Source of the DNA: Corynebacterium sp. BD556 | GTDB taxonomy: Bacteria; Actinomycetota; Actinomycetes; Mycobacteriales; Mycobacteriaceae | Length of the DNA: 64,000 bases | Assembly (NCBI RefSeq): GCF_038452275.1 | Contig: NZ_CP141643.1 | Location: forward strand, 1,612,001-1,676,000 | Direction: 5' to 3' | In this document: positions 36,060-45,497 of the stretch, one piece after another | How positions within the stretch are numbered: the first letter of the stretch is position 1 | How the letters are laid out: each line of letters opens with the position of its first letter | Notes under the pieces: model-generated | Database searches by the model: none | Told to the model about the DNA's origin: nothing | Seen by the model: only the letters and a program-made list of their open reading frames with translations | Translations under genes and position numbers: made by a program

Positions 36060-37256
36060 CTAGTTAAGTCCGGCCCACCCGGCGCGCGGGTCGAAACCGG
36101 AGTCCTTTTCCGCTTGGGCATAGGCGCGCAACGCGCTGGTGGCGGTGGCGTCGAGGCTGGAAGGCACCGCCACTTCGACCGTTACTAGGAGATCGCCGTT
36201 GTCACCGGAGCGCTTCGGCACTCCACGGCCTTTCACGCGCAAGGTGCGACCGTTTGGTGTACCTGCCGGGATTTTGACCTTGACTGGGTTGTCCAAGGTG
36301 GGCACTGCGACGGTGCCGCCCAGTGCGAGTTCACCGAAGGAGACCGGGACGGTGACTTCGAGGTCGTCGCCGGAACGGGTAAACACCGGGTCGGGGCGCA
36401 CGTGGACTGTGACAAACAGGTCACCGGCCGGCTTGCCGTTGGGCCCCGCTTCGCCTTGCCCGGCAAGACGAACTTTCTGCCCGTCGACGACACCTGCGGG
36501 CACGCGCACCGTAATTGAGCGGGTGCGACGCACAGTTCCAGTGCCGGTGCAGGTCGGGCAGGGGTCTTCGATCATGTTGCCGGTGCCGCCGCACTTCGGG
36601 CAGGGTCGGGCCATGCCGAAGCTGCCGCTGTTTTCCCGAATGAAGCCGCTTCCGGAGCATTGGTCGCACGTCGAGACGTGGCCCGAACGTGAACCGGATC
36701 CGTGGCAGGTGGTGCAGGGGGCGTCGCCCGTCAACTCCAACGGGATAGTGGTTCCTTTGGCCGCCTCCCGGAAATCGAGAGTTATTTCCGTTTCGACGTC
36801 GGCCCCCCGCGACGGCCGAGCGTTCCGGCCAGGACCGCCGCCGCGGTTAAAGAAGCTACCGAAGATATCACCAAGGCCGCCGTCTGCAGTTTGTCCACCA
36901 GCGCCTCCTCCGAAGATGTCGCTGAATCCGAAGTCCGCTCCCGTCGTGGACGTCGAACGAAACCCGCCCGGAAAGCCCGGACCTCCTGTCCCTCCGAAGC
37001 CTCTAAAGCCGCCGGAGTTGATCATAGATTTCATCTCGTCGTATTCTTTGCGCTTCTGTTCATCACCGATGACGTCATAAGCCTCAGCGACGCGCTTGAA
37101 TTTCTCCTCCGCCGTTTTGTTTCCGGGGTTGGAGTCCGGGTGATTCTCCCGCGCCAGTTTCCGGTATGCCTTTTTGATGTCTGCACTCGACGCGGTCGAG
37201 GAAACACCCAAATCACCGTAGTAATCCTTGTTCGCCCATTCCTGCTGCATGGCCAT
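36060..37256 (-). CDS. dnaJ: Co-chaperone DnaJ
   Basis: DnaJ stimulates DnaK ATPase and delivers substrates. The ~398-aa product has a J domain with the [10 protein letters not shown] (HPD) loop, a long Gly/Phe-rich linker ([20 protein letters not shown]), four zinc-finger repeats ([37 protein letters not shown]) and a C-terminal substrate domain. ATG 37256 (or 37250) is best spaced from GGAGGGG; the GTG at 37265 is too close. It is separated from grpE by 151 bp that contain a terminator-like hairpin, so it may have its own promoter. Confidence 0.95.
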   Translation of the reverse strand: MAMQQEWANKDYYGDLGVSSTASSADIKKAYRKLARENHPDSNPGNKTAEEKFKRVAEAYDVIGDEQKRKEYDEMKSMINSGGFRGFGGTGGPGFPGGFRSTSTTGADFGFSDIFGGGAGGQTADGGLGDIFGSFFNRGGGPGRNARPSRGADVETEITLDFREAAKGTTIPLELTGDAPCTTCHGSGSRSGHVSTCDQCSGSGFIRENSGSFGMARPCPKCGGTGNMIEDPCPTCTGTGTVRRTRSITVRVPAGVVDGQKVRLAGQGEAGPNGKPAGDLFVTVHVRPDPVFTRSGDDLEVTVPVSFGELALGGTVAVPTLDNPVKVKIPAGTPNGRTLRVKGRGVPKRSGDNGDLLVTVEVAVPSSLDATATSALRAYAQAEKDSGFDPRAGWAGLN

Positions 37257-37329
37257 CAGTCTCACCCCTCCTTTCCTGAGAGTGTGGGGTCGTTGCCAGT
37301 CTAAGTTTTAGTTTTATTGCTATCTAAGT

Positions 37330-37384
37330 AAAAAGCCGAGGTGGGTTGGGGTAGCGACTATCAAGTGCCCCAACCGACCCCGGC
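37330..37384 (-). terminator. Rho-independent terminator between grpE and dnaJ
   Basis: Arms 37335-37351 and 37368-37384 (plus strand gccgaggtgggttgggg and ccccaaccgaccccggc) pair over 17 bp with few mismatches and a 16-nt loop. On the minus strand the stem is followed by TTTTT (37334-37330). It would stop or weaken transcription leaving grpE before dnaJ-hspR. Confidence 0.82.
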
Positions 37385-37407
37385 ACATGCCTCGTTTAAG
37401 AAAACAC

Positions 37408-38118
37408 CTAGGCGTTGGTCGGCTCTTGGGAGCCGGGGTGCGCTTCGTTGCCTGCAACGCGATCAGAGATGATCACCATCGCATTGCGGACCAGGCGATC
37501 GCCGACGCGGTAGCCCTTGCGCAAGACGGTGCCAATGACCTTCTCATCTCCCGTAGATAGGTCCTGGACCGCCTCGTGGATCTCCGGGTCGAATACTTCA
37601 CCTTCGGCGCCGAATTGCTCAACCTGCTGGCCAGTCAGCAGCGCGCGGAACTTGTCAGCGAAGGCTTTCAACGGGCCCTGCTCAAGATCGCCGTGTTGTT
37701 CGGCGAGGTCGAGGTCGTCGAGAAGCGGCAGCATCTCAGTGAGAACCTTGGCCTTGGACTGTGCCATGATTTGCGTACGTTCACGCTCAGTGCGGCGCCG
37801 GTAGTTGGCGTACTCCGCACTTACTCGTTGCAAATCCTCTGTACGTTCCGCAAGCTGCATCTCGGTGTCCGAGACGGTTCCATCGCCGTCGAAGTCGGGG
37901 TTGACCTGCTCAGCCAATTCGGCTTCAAGGTTGTCCAGTTCTTCGTCGAGGTTGTCCGCCAGCGGATCATTCTCACCGCCAAGCGCCTCGGATTCTTCCG
38001 CCTCGGATTCAGCCGCCTCGTCGGCCAAGCTTTCCGCCTGGTCCGGGGAAATGTATTCCGGATCGGTGTTTTCCGGCGCGCCGGGGTCCTCCGGCATCTG
38101 GGAATCGCCATGTGCCAT
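37408..38118 (-). CDS. grpE: Nucleotide exchange factor GrpE
   Basis: GrpE releases ADP from DnaK. The 236-aa product has a long acidic N-terminal tail ([20 protein letters not shown]), a coiled-coil dimerisation helix ([20 protein letters not shown]) and the C-terminal beta domain ([20 protein letters not shown] then [20 protein letters not shown]). ATG 38118 follows AAAGGAGG. It is 39 bp downstream of dnaK in the same operon. Confidence 0.96.
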   Translation of the reverse strand: MAHGDSQMPEDPGAPENTDPEYISPDQAESLADEAAESEAEESEALGGENDPLADNLDEELDNLEAELAEQVNPDFDGDGTVSDTEMQLAERTEDLQRVSAEYANYRRRTERERTQIMAQSKAKVLTEMLPLLDDLDLAEQHGDLEQGPLKAFADKFRALLTGQQVEQFGAEGEVFDPEIHEAVQDLSTGDEKVIGTVLRKGYRVGDRLVRNAMVIISDRVAGNEAHPGSQEPTNA

Positions 38119-38157
38119 GGGCAGGCCTCCTTTCGTAGAAGGGATTGCTAGTCGGGC

Positions 38158-39999
38158 TTACTTTTCGGAGTTGTCGCTCTTGTCGTCTTCGTCGACAACC
38201 TCGGCGTCGACGACGTTGTCATCAGCCGCGGAGTCAGCCTCGGTCGCGCCTGTGTTTGCCTCCGCCTCGTAGAGAGCCTTACCCAACTCTTGGGACTCGG
38301 TCGTGAGCTTTTCGACGGCACCTTTAATCGCATCCAGGTCCTCGCCCTTGAGTGCCTCGTCGACAGCATCTGCCGCTTCGGTGACGCGGGCCTTCAGGTC
38401 CTCGGCGAGCTTGTCGGAGTTTTCCTCCATAAACTTGCGCGTCTGGTAAGCCATCGACTCTGCGTTGTTGCGGGTTTCTTGCTCCTCGCGGCGCTTGCGG
38501 TCCTCGTCAGCGTGCTGCTCCGCATCCTGGATCATCCGGTCGATCTCCTCCTGGGACAAGCCGGAGCCCTCCTGGATCTTGATCGTGTTCTCCTTGCCTG
38601 TCGCCTTGTCCTTGGCGGAGACGGAGACGATGCCGTTAGCGTCGATATCGAAAGTGACCTCGATCTGCGGAACGCCGCGCGGCGCCGGGGCGATGCCGGC
38701 CAGCTCGAAGGAGCCGAGCAACTTGTTGGCGGAGGCCATCTCACGCTCGCCCTGGAACACCTGGATCTGAACCGACGGCTGGTTGTCCTCAGCCGTGGTA
38801 AACGTCTCGGAGCGCTTCGTCGGGATGGTGGTGTTGCGCTCGATAAGCTTCGTCATCACGCCGCCCTTGGTTTCAATACCGAGGGACAGCGGGGTGACGT
38901 CGAGAAGCAGCACGTCCTTGACGTCACCGCGCAAAACACCAGCTTGCAGGGCAGCGCCGAGAGCGACCACCTCGTCCGGGTTGACGCCCTTGTTCGGCTC
39001 TTTGCCGCCGGTGAGCTCCTTGACCAGGTCGGAGACAGCAGGCATACGGGTGGAGCCACCGACCAGAACAACCTGGTCAATGTCGCCGACGGACATACCT
39101 GCGTCCTTGATGACCTGGTTGAACGGGCTCTTGGTGCGATCCAGCAGGTCGGAGGTGATCTTCTGGAACTCGGTGCGGGTCAGAGTTTCGTCGAGAAACA
39201 GCGGGTTCTTCTCGGCGTCGACCGTGATGTACGGCAAGTTGATCGAAGCCTGCTGGGCGGAAGACAGCTCAATCTTCGCCTTCTCGGCGGCCTCACGCAA
39301 ACGCTGCAAGGCCATCTTGTCTTTCGTCAGGTCAATGCCGTTTTGGGCCTTGAACTTGTCAGCCAACCAATCAACGATGCGCTGGTCCCAGTCGTCGCCG
39401 CCAAGCTCGTTGTCACCGGCAGTGGCGAGAACCTCGACAACACCGTCGCCGATTTCCAGCAGGGAGACATCGAAGGTGCCGCCACCGAGGTCAAAGACCA
39501 AGATGGTTTGCTCTTTGTCTGCCTTTTCAAGGCCGTAAGCCAAAGCGGCCGCGGTCGGCTCGTTGACGATACGCAAAACGTTCAGGCCCGCGATCTGGCC
39601 AGCTTCCTTGGTGGCCTGGCGCTGCGCGTCCTCGAAGTAAGCCGGAACAGTAATGACTGCGTCGGTGACCTCGTCGCCTAGGTAAGCCTCGGCGTCACGC
39701 TTGAGCTTTTGCAGGGTACGAGCGGAAATCTCCTGCGGGGTGTACTTTTTGCCGTCGATATCAACAGTCCAGTCATCGCCCATGTGGCGCTTGACGGAAC
39801 GGATCGTGCGATCGACGTTGGTGACAGCCTGGTTCTTGGCGGACTGACCGACCAGGACCTCACCGTTTTTTGCGAAGGCAACCACCGACGGGGTGGTGCG
39901 GGAGCCTTCAGCGTTGGCGATGACGACGGGCTCGCCGCCCTCGAGAACAGAAACGACCGAGTTCGTCGTACCAAGGTCGATACCAACTGCACGTGCCAT
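38158..39999 (-). CDS. dnaK: Hsp70 chaperone DnaK
   Basis: This is an ATP-driven chaperone and, in actinobacteria, the co-repressor of HspR. The 613-aa product has ATPase motifs [60 protein letters not shown] and [20 protein letters not shown], a linker [15 protein letters not shown], then a substrate domain and a disordered acidic tail. ATG 39999 follows GGAGGAAAACAC. It is the first gene of dnaK-grpE-dnaJ-hspR, with a SigH-type promoter, a SigA-like TATAGT and a HAIR operator upstream. Confidence 0.98.
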   Translation of the reverse strand: MARAVGIDLGTTNSVVSVLEGGEPVVIANAEGSRTTPSVVAFAKNGEVLVGQSAKNQAVTNVDRTIRSVKRHMGDDWTVDIDGKKYTPQEISARTLQKLKRDAEAYLGDEVTDAVITVPAYFEDAQRQATKEAGQIAGLNVLRIVNEPTAAALAYGLEKADKEQTILVFDLGGGTFDVSLLEIGDGVVEVLATAGDNELGGDDWDQRIVDWLADKFKAQNGIDLTKDKMALQRLREAAEKAKIELSSAQQASINLPYITVDAEKNPLFLDETLTRTEFQKITSDLLDRTKSPFNQVIKDAGMSVGDIDQVVLVGGSTRMPAVSDLVKELTGGKEPNKGVNPDEVVALGAALQAGVLRGDVKDVLLLDVTPLSLGIETKGGVMTKLIERNTTIPTKRSETFTTAEDNQPSVQIQVFQGEREMASANKLLGSFELAGIAPAPRGVPQIEVTFDIDANGIVSVSAKDKATGKENTIKIQEGSGLSQEEIDRMIQDAEQHADEDRKRREEQETRNNAESMAYQTRKFMEENSDKLAEDLKARVTEAADAVDEALKGEDLDAIKGAVEKLTTESQELGKALYEAEANTGATEADSAADDNVVDAEVVDEDDKSDNSEK

Positions 40000-40089
40000 G
40001 TGTTTTCCTCCTGTAGAAAATGTTTCGTTTGTAGGTTGATGGCGGTTAGCTCAACTTCCGGCAACCACTATACATATAGTCTCCGAAGC

Positions 40090-40110
40090 CTTGAGCCTTT
40101 CGCACTCAAT
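40090..40110. promoter_or_regulatory. HAIR operator (HspR site) of dnaK
   Basis: cttgagc - N7 - actcaat, close to CTTGAGT-N7-ACTCAAG, 91 bp upstream of the dnaK ATG. Just downstream lies TATAGT on the minus strand (about 40068-40073), so the operator would cover the -35 region of a housekeeping promoter. Confidence 0.88.
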
Positions 40111-40116
40111 TCATCT

Positions 40117-40142
40117 AACGGCATACCGCCCAAACTTGTTCC
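40117..40142 (-). promoter_or_regulatory. SigH-type promoter of dnaK (GGAAC-N18-GTT)
   Basis: Minus strand: GGAAC at 40142-40138, 18-bp spacer, GTT at 40119-40117, immediately upstream of the HAIR operator. Spacing is the same as in the clpB promoter. Confidence 0.7.
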
Positions 40143-40194
40143 CGATTCACTCAACTTTTTCACAACTGCCCCGGGACAGCCCTAATGCAGGCGC

Positions 40195-40228
40195 AAAAAA
40201 CCCTCCCAACAGTCACTGCTGGGAGGGG
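40195..40228 (-). terminator. Rho-independent terminator after the 40249 gene
   Basis: Hairpin ccctcccaacag / ctgctgggaggg with a short loop. On the minus strand it is followed by TTTTTT. It lies 20 bp past the stop at 40249 and separates that gene from dnaK. Confidence 0.85.
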
Positions 40229-40248
40229 ATGCGCCTTAGCGGCGGGGG

Positions 40249-41046
40249 TTAACGCGCGAACTGCGCCATAAACTGGTCGATCGCCGGACGCATGGCGAAC
40301 CCAATGCCAACCAAGGACAGGAGACCGACGATCAAGCCCGCTATCCCCAGGCCTGTCGCCTGACTGGAGGTCATGGCGCTGCCGGGCATAATCGAACTCG
40401 AAGTGCTCTTTCCTTCCTCACAGTCCTTAAAGGACTTTGCATACAACGCAATCGGCACCGCGAACTCAGGTGCGTATTTCTGCGCCCCGTTCAAAATCGC
40501 GTCCCTCACATCGGCGATTTCACCGCCGAAGAAAAGCCCGCCGATGACTCCCCCGGCGATATCCCCAAGCGGCACCCCGTAGGTCACACCACCGTTCTTA
40601 CGCGCCTCCTCGCGGGTCATCGTGAGGGTTTGCCGCGTGATAACCTCCTTCTTCGAGGCGTTGATAAATCCCACCATCTGCCAGTACTTGTCCTTTTCGC
40701 CGCCCAAGGCAAGCCGGAGCTGCGCCCCGTTAACCGGCGGAGTGGCCGGAATCGGCGGATCACTCGCACGTTTGACATCTTCCCGGATGCCGTAGTCGTA
40801 CACAATGGCCGCGTCAGCCTTAGACTTTTCACTCTCGAAGGAGTCGCGGACCTCCTGCGCCAAGCGCAGGAACAGACCCGAGTAGGCGTTGTTGACGTTA
40901 ATCTTGTCGGAATCCGTGTACGTGATGGTGCAGACATCGGAGTCTTTATCTACAGAGACGCTGTACGCCTGAGCCTGGGGCGCACCTACACCCGAGGCAA
41001 GAAGGGATACAGCAAGGACGGGGGCCAGAAGGCGGGCACGAGCCAT
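40249..41046 (-). CDS. Secreted, C-terminally anchored protein of unknown function
   Basis: This 265-aa protein has a Sec signal peptide (MARARLLAPVLAVSLLASGV then GAPQAQA as a likely cleavage site), an extracytoplasmic domain with two Cys (SDVCTITY and FKDCEEGK, a possible disulfide) and one C-terminal transmembrane helix (GLGIAGLIVGLLSLVGIGFA). The family is not recognised; such architecture is common in the corynebacterial envelope. Start ATG 41046 after AAAGGTTAGCC. A good terminator follows. Confidence 0.78.
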   Translation of the reverse strand: MARARLLAPVLAVSLLASGVGAPQAQAYSVSVDKDSDVCTITYTDSDKINVNNAYSGLFLRLAQEVRDSFESEKSKADAAIVYDYGIREDVKRASDPPIPATPPVNGAQLRLALGGEKDKYWQMVGFINASKKEVITRQTLTMTREEARKNGGVTYGVPLGDIAGGVIGGLFFGGEIADVRDAILNGAQKYAPEFAVPIALYAKSFKDCEEGKSTSSSIMPGSAMTSSQATGLGIAGLIVGLLSLVGIGFAMRPAIDQFMAQFAR

Positions 41047-41123
41047 GGCTAACCTTTCGAATCAGAAACAATTACGACAACTTTAACCCATATCACAGGT
41101 TCTTGTCCTCGGATTCTACGCCT

Positions 41124-41153
41124 AAAAAACGACCCACACCATACGCGGGGTCG
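41124..41153 (-). terminator. Rho-independent terminator after the aldehyde dehydrogenase gene
   Basis: Stem cgaccc / gggtcg around 41130-41153; on the minus strand it is followed by TTTTTT (41124-41129). It lies about 30 bp past the stop of the aldehyde dehydrogenase gene. Confidence 0.72.
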
Positions 41154-41182
41154 CCTTTTAGGCCGCTGCGGTGGGCGTGCAC

Positions 41183-42709
41183 CTAAAACAAGCCCGCCTC
41201 CTGCTCGGAGTAGGACACGAGCATATTCTTCGTCTCCTGATAGTGGTTGAGCATCATCAGGTGGTTCTCCCGGCCAATACCGGATTCTTTGTAACCGCCG
41301 AAAGCTGCGTGCGCGGGGTAGGTGTGGTACTGGTTGACCCACACACGACCGGCCTTGATCGCCCGCGCTGCGCGGTAGGCAGTATTGCCGTTGCGCGCCC
41401 ACACTCCCGCACCCAAACCGTAGATAGTGTCGTTGGCAATCTTAACCGCCTGGTCAAACTCTTTAAAGGTGGTCACCGACAAGACGGGGCCGAAAATCTC
41501 CTCCTGGAAGATGCGCATGTCGTTGCTGCCCTTAAATACAGTTGGCTCAATGTAGAAGCCGCCGCCGAGGCCGTCAATTTTGCCCACACTGCCGCCGGTC
41601 AAAGTTTCCGCACCTTCCTGCGGGGCGAGCTCAAGGTAGCTGGTAATTTTATCCATCTGTTCCTGGGACGCCTGCGCGCCCATCATCACGTCTGTGTCAA
41701 GCGGGTTGCCCATCTTGATCTTCTTCACCCGCTCAACGCCGAGAGCGATGAACTCATCTGCAATGGATTCGTGGACCAGCGCGCGGGACGGGCAGGTACA
41801 CACCTCGCCCTGATTCAGCGCGAACATAGCGAAGCCCTCGACTGCCTTGGCCCGGAAAGAGTCGTCGCGATCCATGATGTCGGGGAAATACAGAGCCGGC
41901 GATTTGCCGCCCAATTCGAGGGTGACCGGGATGACCTTGTCGGCGGCCGCCTTGTTGATAATTTTGCCTACCTGCGTCGAACCGGTGAACGCGATTTTAG
42001 CCACACGGCGAGAGCTCGTGAGTGCCGCGCCAGCCTCATCGCCGTAGCCGTTGACGATGTTTATCACACCGTCTGGGATGAGATCGCCGATTAGCTCCAT
42101 CACGTACAGGATCGACGCCGGAGTTTGCTCCGCCGGTTTGAGCACGACACAGTTTCCCGCCGCTAACGCCGGAGCAAGCTTCCACGCCGCCATGAGCAGC
42201 GGAAAGTTCCACGGAATGATCTGGCCTACGACACCGAGGGGTTCGTTGAAGTGATAGGCCACTGTGTCCTCGTCAATCTGCGAAAGGCGACCTTCCTGGG
42301 CCCGGATCACACCCGCGAAGTAGCGGAAGTGGTCGATCGCCAGGGGGATATCCGCCGCGAGAGTCTCGCGCACAGCCTTGCCGTTCTCCCAGGTTTCGGC
42401 GATGGCGATTTCTTCCAGATGTTCCTCCAAGCGGTCAGCGATGCGGTGCAACATCAACGCACGCTCAGCGGGTGAGGTAGCGCCGAACGCGGGGGCGGCG
42501 GCATGCGCGGCATCGAGCGCCTTTTCAATATCAGCCTCTTTACCCCGCGCCACTTGGCAGAAAACCTCGCCAGTGACCGGGGTGAGATTGTCGAAGTATT
42601 CGCCGTCGACTGGCGGCACCCATTGGCCGCCAATGTAGTTGTCGTAGCGCTTCTTGTACTCGACTTTCGAGCCGGCAGAGCCGGGGTTGGGGTAAATAGT
42701 CACGGTCAT
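41183..42709 (-). CDS. NAD(P)-dependent aldehyde dehydrogenase
   Basis: This 508-aa enzyme probably oxidises acetaldehyde or a related aldehyde to the acid. Signatures are [20 protein letters not shown] (cofactor binding), [39 protein letters not shown] (general base Glu) and [20 protein letters not shown] (catalytic Cys, with an extra adjacent Cys as in the acetaldehyde dehydrogenase group). ATG 42709 ([20 protein letters not shown]) follows CGAAAGGAT. The neighbourhood with pqo suggests two-carbon metabolism, but they are not one operon. Confidence 0.93.
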   Translation of the reverse strand: MTVTIYPNPGSAGSKVEYKKRYDNYIGGQWVPPVDGEYFDNLTPVTGEVFCQVARGKEADIEKALDAAHAAAPAFGATSPAERALMLHRIADRLEEHLEEIAIAETWENGKAVRETLAADIPLAIDHFRYFAGVIRAQEGRLSQIDEDTVAYHFNEPLGVVGQIIPWNFPLLMAAWKLAPALAAGNCVVLKPAEQTPASILYVMELIGDLIPDGVINIVNGYGDEAGAALTSSRRVAKIAFTGSTQVGKIINKAAADKVIPVTLELGGKSPALYFPDIMDRDDSFRAKAVEGFAMFALNQGEVCTCPSRALVHESIADEFIALGVERVKKIKMGNPLDTDVMMGAQASQEQMDKITSYLELAPQEGAETLTGGSVGKIDGLGGGFYIEPTVFKGSNDMRIFQEEIFGPVLSVTTFKEFDQAVKIANDTIYGLGAGVWARNGNTAYRAARAIKAGRVWVNQYHTYPAHAAFGGYKESGIGRENHLMMLNHYQETKNMLVSYSEQEAGLF

Positions 42710-42815
42710 ATCCTTTCGTGCGCAAAAGTAGATATAGCTCACATTATCGGTGCGACGTAATATGCGCCACAATGCCGTGTTGTAGCCGCCGCTTTTACCA
42801 GTTCAGACCGTGTGG

Positions 42816-42821
42816 CAGAAT
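42816..42821 (+). promoter_or_regulatory. Candidate -10 box for a leaderless transcript
   Basis: CAGAAT ends eight bases before GTG 42830, with TTTACC 16 bp upstream as a possible -35. No Shine-Dalgarno sequence precedes either GTG candidate (42812, 42830). Confidence 0.35.
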
Positions 42822-42829
42822 CACATTGC

Positions 42830-44269
42830 GTGACTAGCTCGAAAGACAAAGACCGCGCCACCTCCAACGAGGACCGCCGCAACAAAGACTTCATTGGCGC
42901 GCTGGATACCGCCGCCAACCCCGTCGAGACGTTTCCCACCCCAGCCGATGCCGCCCAGGAAATGTCGTCGGCTCAGATCGACCGCGGCGAAATCATCGCT
43001 GCTGACGGTCGCACCGCCGCAGCGTGGGCACTGCGCTTCATCATCATCGTCGCCGCCACAGCCCTGCTGCTCTACCTGCTGAAGTTCGTGTGGGTAGGCA
43101 TCCTGCCAACACTGCTCGCCTTGATCGTCTCTACTGTTTTGTGGCCCCCTGTGCGTTGGCTGCGCAGCAAACTCCACGCTCCGCCGGCCCTGGCCACCGG
43201 AGGAGTGCTCATTGCCTTCTTCGGCATCCTTGCTGGGCTGATCAGTGCCATGGCCCCACTGGTCCAAGCGCAGGGCGGCGAGCTCATCAACCAGGGACGC
43301 GAAGGCATTACCAAGGTCGTCGAGTGGGCGGAGCAACGCTTCGACATCGGGGTTATCGACAGTGACCGCGTACAGGAAGCCTTCGACCAGGCCGCCGAGT
43401 TCATCCGAGGTCAATCCTCAAGCATCGCGTCCGGCGTGATGTCCGGGCTTGGCATCGTCGCCTCTGTCGGCACAACCCTTGTGCTCACCCTCATTTTGAC
43501 CTTCTTCTTCCTCAAAGATGGCGACCGCTTCTTGCCATGGTTGCGCAAATACGCCGGAGTTAAAACCGGCTGGCACCTCACCGAGGTTCTCATGCGCTCC
43601 TGGAACACCCTGTCAGGTTTCATCCGCACGCAAGCAATCGTCTCCGCCGTCGACGGCATCTTCATCGGCATCGGCTTGATCATTCTGGGCATTCCCCTCT
43701 GGCCGGTCCTGGTCATGCTGACCTTCTTCGGCGGGTTCATCCCCATCATCGGCGCCTTCACCGCTGGCGTACTCGCCATCGCGGTAGCGCTGGTGTCGAA
43801 AGGAGTAGTCACCGCCCTGCTGGTCCTTGGCCTCGTCATTATCGTCCAACAGGTTGAGGGCAACGTCTTACAGCCAATCCTGCAATCTAAAGCAATGGGC
43901 CTCCACGCGGCGATCGTGTTGCTGTCCGTCACCGTCGGTGGCACCCTCTTTGGCATCATCGGTGCTTTCCTGGCAGTTCCAGTCGCCGCCGTCATCGCGG
44001 TGTTTTTCGGCTACTGGGCCGAGATGACCGCCCTGCGCGCCGGAGAAATCACTGCCGACGACATCAAAATCGCCACTCAACAAAGCCAAACAGTGGACTC
44101 CCGCACAGCTTTCAGCGCACTGCGCGACCACTTACGCGACATGAGTATCCGCCGCGGTTTGACCTCCGCCACCAAAACCAAACTGGGCTCGACTCGCGTC
44201 CCCCAAAAAGACGAAGCCTCTTCTAAAAACGGCGAGGAAGACACCGCTGCGATCAACCACGACAAGTAG
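42830..44269 (+). CDS. AI-2E-family membrane transporter
   Basis: This ~479-aa integral membrane protein has the family layout: two N-terminal helices (FIIIVAATALLLYLLKFVWV), a third, an amphipathic region with EQRFDIGVIDSDRVQEAFDQ, then a cluster of five helices with the conserved stretch LTFFGGFIPIIGAFTAGVLA and VVIIVQQVEGNVLQPILQSK-like IVQQVEGNVLQPILQSKAMG. The charged tail is cytoplasmic. Members export or import diverse small molecules (AI-2, Na+/H+); the substrate here is unknown. I prefer GTG 42830; GTG 42812 is also in frame. Confidence 0.85.
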   Translation: MTSSKDKDRATSNEDRRNKDFIGALDTAANPVETFPTPADAAQEMSSAQIDRGEIIAADGRTAAAWALRFIIIVAATALLLYLLKFVWVGILPTLLALIVSTVLWPPVRWLRSKLHAPPALATGGVLIAFFGILAGLISAMAPLVQAQGGELINQGREGITKVVEWAEQRFDIGVIDSDRVQEAFDQAAEFIRGQSSSIASGVMSGLGIVASVGTTLVLTLILTFFFLKDGDRFLPWLRKYAGVKTGWHLTEVLMRSWNTLSGFIRTQAIVSAVDGIFIGIGLIILGIPLWPVLVMLTFFGGFIPIIGAFTAGVLAIAVALVSKGVVTALLVLGLVIIVQQVEGNVLQPILQSKAMGLHAAIVLLSVTVGGTLFGIIGAFLAVPVAAVIAVFFGYWAEMTALRAGEITADDIKIATQQSQTVDSRTAFSALRDHLRDMSIRRGLTSATKTKLGSTRVPQKDEASSKNGEEDTAAINHDK

Positions 44270-44370
44270 TCATTGCGGGCTTTGTGCGAACTACTTCCTT
44301 CTTCCCTACCCTGGGGTGGCATACGCAACACTTCGTCAAAACACTGTGGTGATGCAAGGAAGTGACCATC

Positions 44371-44895
44371 ATGGCTGATCTGAACAACAAGATAATTGCA
44401 ATCATTGCCACCAACGGTTTCGAGGATTCCGAGTTGACCTCGCCGAAGGAGGCGGTGGAAGCAGCCGGCGCCACCGCCCGGGTGATTTCAACCGCCTCCG
44501 GTGAGATTGAGGGAAAGAAGGGCACGAGGGTGGCGGTTGATCTGACCACGGCTGATGCCAATGCTGCTGATTTCGACGCGGTGATTTTGCCGGGTGGCAC
44601 CATTAACGCAGACACGATCCGCACGGACGCCAACGCCGTGAAACTGGTGGCGGAGCTTCGCGGCGCTGATAAACCAGTCGGCGTGATTTGCCACGGCGGC
44701 TGGATTCTGACCGACGCCGACGTGATCCAAGGTGTCACACTGACGTCTTTTCCCTCGCTTAAGACGGATCTGTCCAACGCTGGCGCCACGTGGGTAGATG
44801 AGGAGGTTGTCGTCGATGGTGGTTTCGTCTCCTCGCGCACCCCGGATGACCTGCCGGCGTTTAACAAAGCGATCGTTGAGCTGTTTTCTCACTAA
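44371..44895 (+). CDS. DJ-1/PfpI-family protein
   Basis: This 174-aa cytosolic protein has the nucleophile elbow GVICHGGWILTDADVIQG (Cys in C-H-G-G) and the Glu of NGFEDSELTSPKEAVEAAGA, typical of DJ-1/PfpI proteins of the YhbO/deglycase-like group. Proposed activities of the family are glyoxal or methylglyoxal detoxification and protein deglycation; the exact one is not deducible. ATG 44371 lies ten bases after AAGGA. Convergent with the MTAN-like gene (12-bp gap). Confidence 0.88.
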   Translation: MADLNNKIIAIIATNGFEDSELTSPKEAVEAAGATARVISTASGEIEGKKGTRVAVDLTTADANAADFDAVILPGGTINADTIRTDANAVKLVAELRGADKPVGVICHGGWILTDADVIQGVTLTSFPSLKTDLSNAGATWVDEEVVVDGGFVSSRTPDDLPAFNKAIVELFSH

Positions 44896-44907
44896 TTCAA
44901 CCAGCCC

Positions 44908-45465
44908 TTAGAGCAGTCTCAGCGCCTCGTGCAGGTCGACGGCAGCGGCGGCGAGGGACTCCGGCCAGGAGATGTTGGAGGTTTCATCGGCGTTGTCGGA
45001 GACTTGCTTAAGAAGCGTCAGCGGAACACCGAATTCGCTGCACACCGCCGCCAAGCAGTAGCCTTCCATGTCCACCAGGTCGCTTTCGCTGGCGATCTTT
45101 TCACGCAATGGGGTGGTGTTGACGAAGGTGTCGCCGGTGGCCAGTGACGCCTTGGGCAGGTCGGTGACGGGTTCGAAGTGAAAGACCCGGGGGTAGACAA
45201 AGTCGGTGAGGCCATCGACGCGCAAAACGTGGTGGTCGTGTTTCAGCGCGGCGACGATCTCGTAGACTCCCGGTTCCATGTCAGCTACGGCGCCTGCGGT
45301 GCCGACGTTCACGACGCGCTGCGGCAGCGGCCCTTTGGCGAGGCGCTTCGTCAGCGCGATCGTTGCGGGCACGGTACCAATGCCGGTGACCAGCACTTCG
45401 TGGTCGGTGCGCGCGGTGATCTCCGCGGCCTCCTCTTTCATGGCGGCGACGATAAGCAGGCTCAT
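44908..45465 (-). CDS. MTAN-like nucleoside phosphorylase/nucleosidase
   Basis: This 185-aa protein is from the PNP/UDP superfamily. Motifs are MSLLIVAAMKEEAAEI, VTGIGTVPATIALTKRL, VVNVGTAGAVADMEPGVYEI, DLVDMEGYCLAAVCSEFGVP (base/ribose binding) and LLKQVSDNADE with the catalytic Asp. Typical MTA/SAH nucleosidases are ~230 aa; this one is shorter in the middle. It likely recycles adenine from methylthioadenosine or S-adenosylhomocysteine. Divergent from lplA with a 32-bp gap. Confidence 0.82.
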   Translation of the reverse strand: MSLLIVAAMKEEAAEITARTDHEVLVTGIGTVPATIALTKRLAKGPLPQRVVNVGTAGAVADMEPGVYEIVAALKHDHHVLRVDGLTDFVYPRVFHFEPVTDLPKASLATGDTFVNTTPLREKIASESDLVDMEGYCLAAVCSEFGVPLTLLKQVSDNADETSNISWPESLAAAAVDLHEALRLL

Positions 45466-45484
45466 GACAGCCAGATTACAAGCG

Positions 45485-45490
45485 TATAGT
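45485..45490 (+). promoter_or_regulatory. -10 box of a leaderless lplA transcript
   Basis: TATAGT ends seven bases before the ATG at 45498, putting the expected transcription start at the start codon. No ribosome site is present, and only 32 bp separate lplA from the divergent gene. Confidence 0.55.
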
Positions 45491-45497
45491 CGCGGCC

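Noticed and set aside
38290..39681. 463-codon open frame antisense to dnaK
   Set aside because: It is the mirror of a highly conserved gene, rich in Leu/Val/Gly, with no motif.
40146..40155. Possible second HAIR site upstream of dnaK (cactcaac)
   Set aside because: Only one half-site is present; no partner arm at the right distance.
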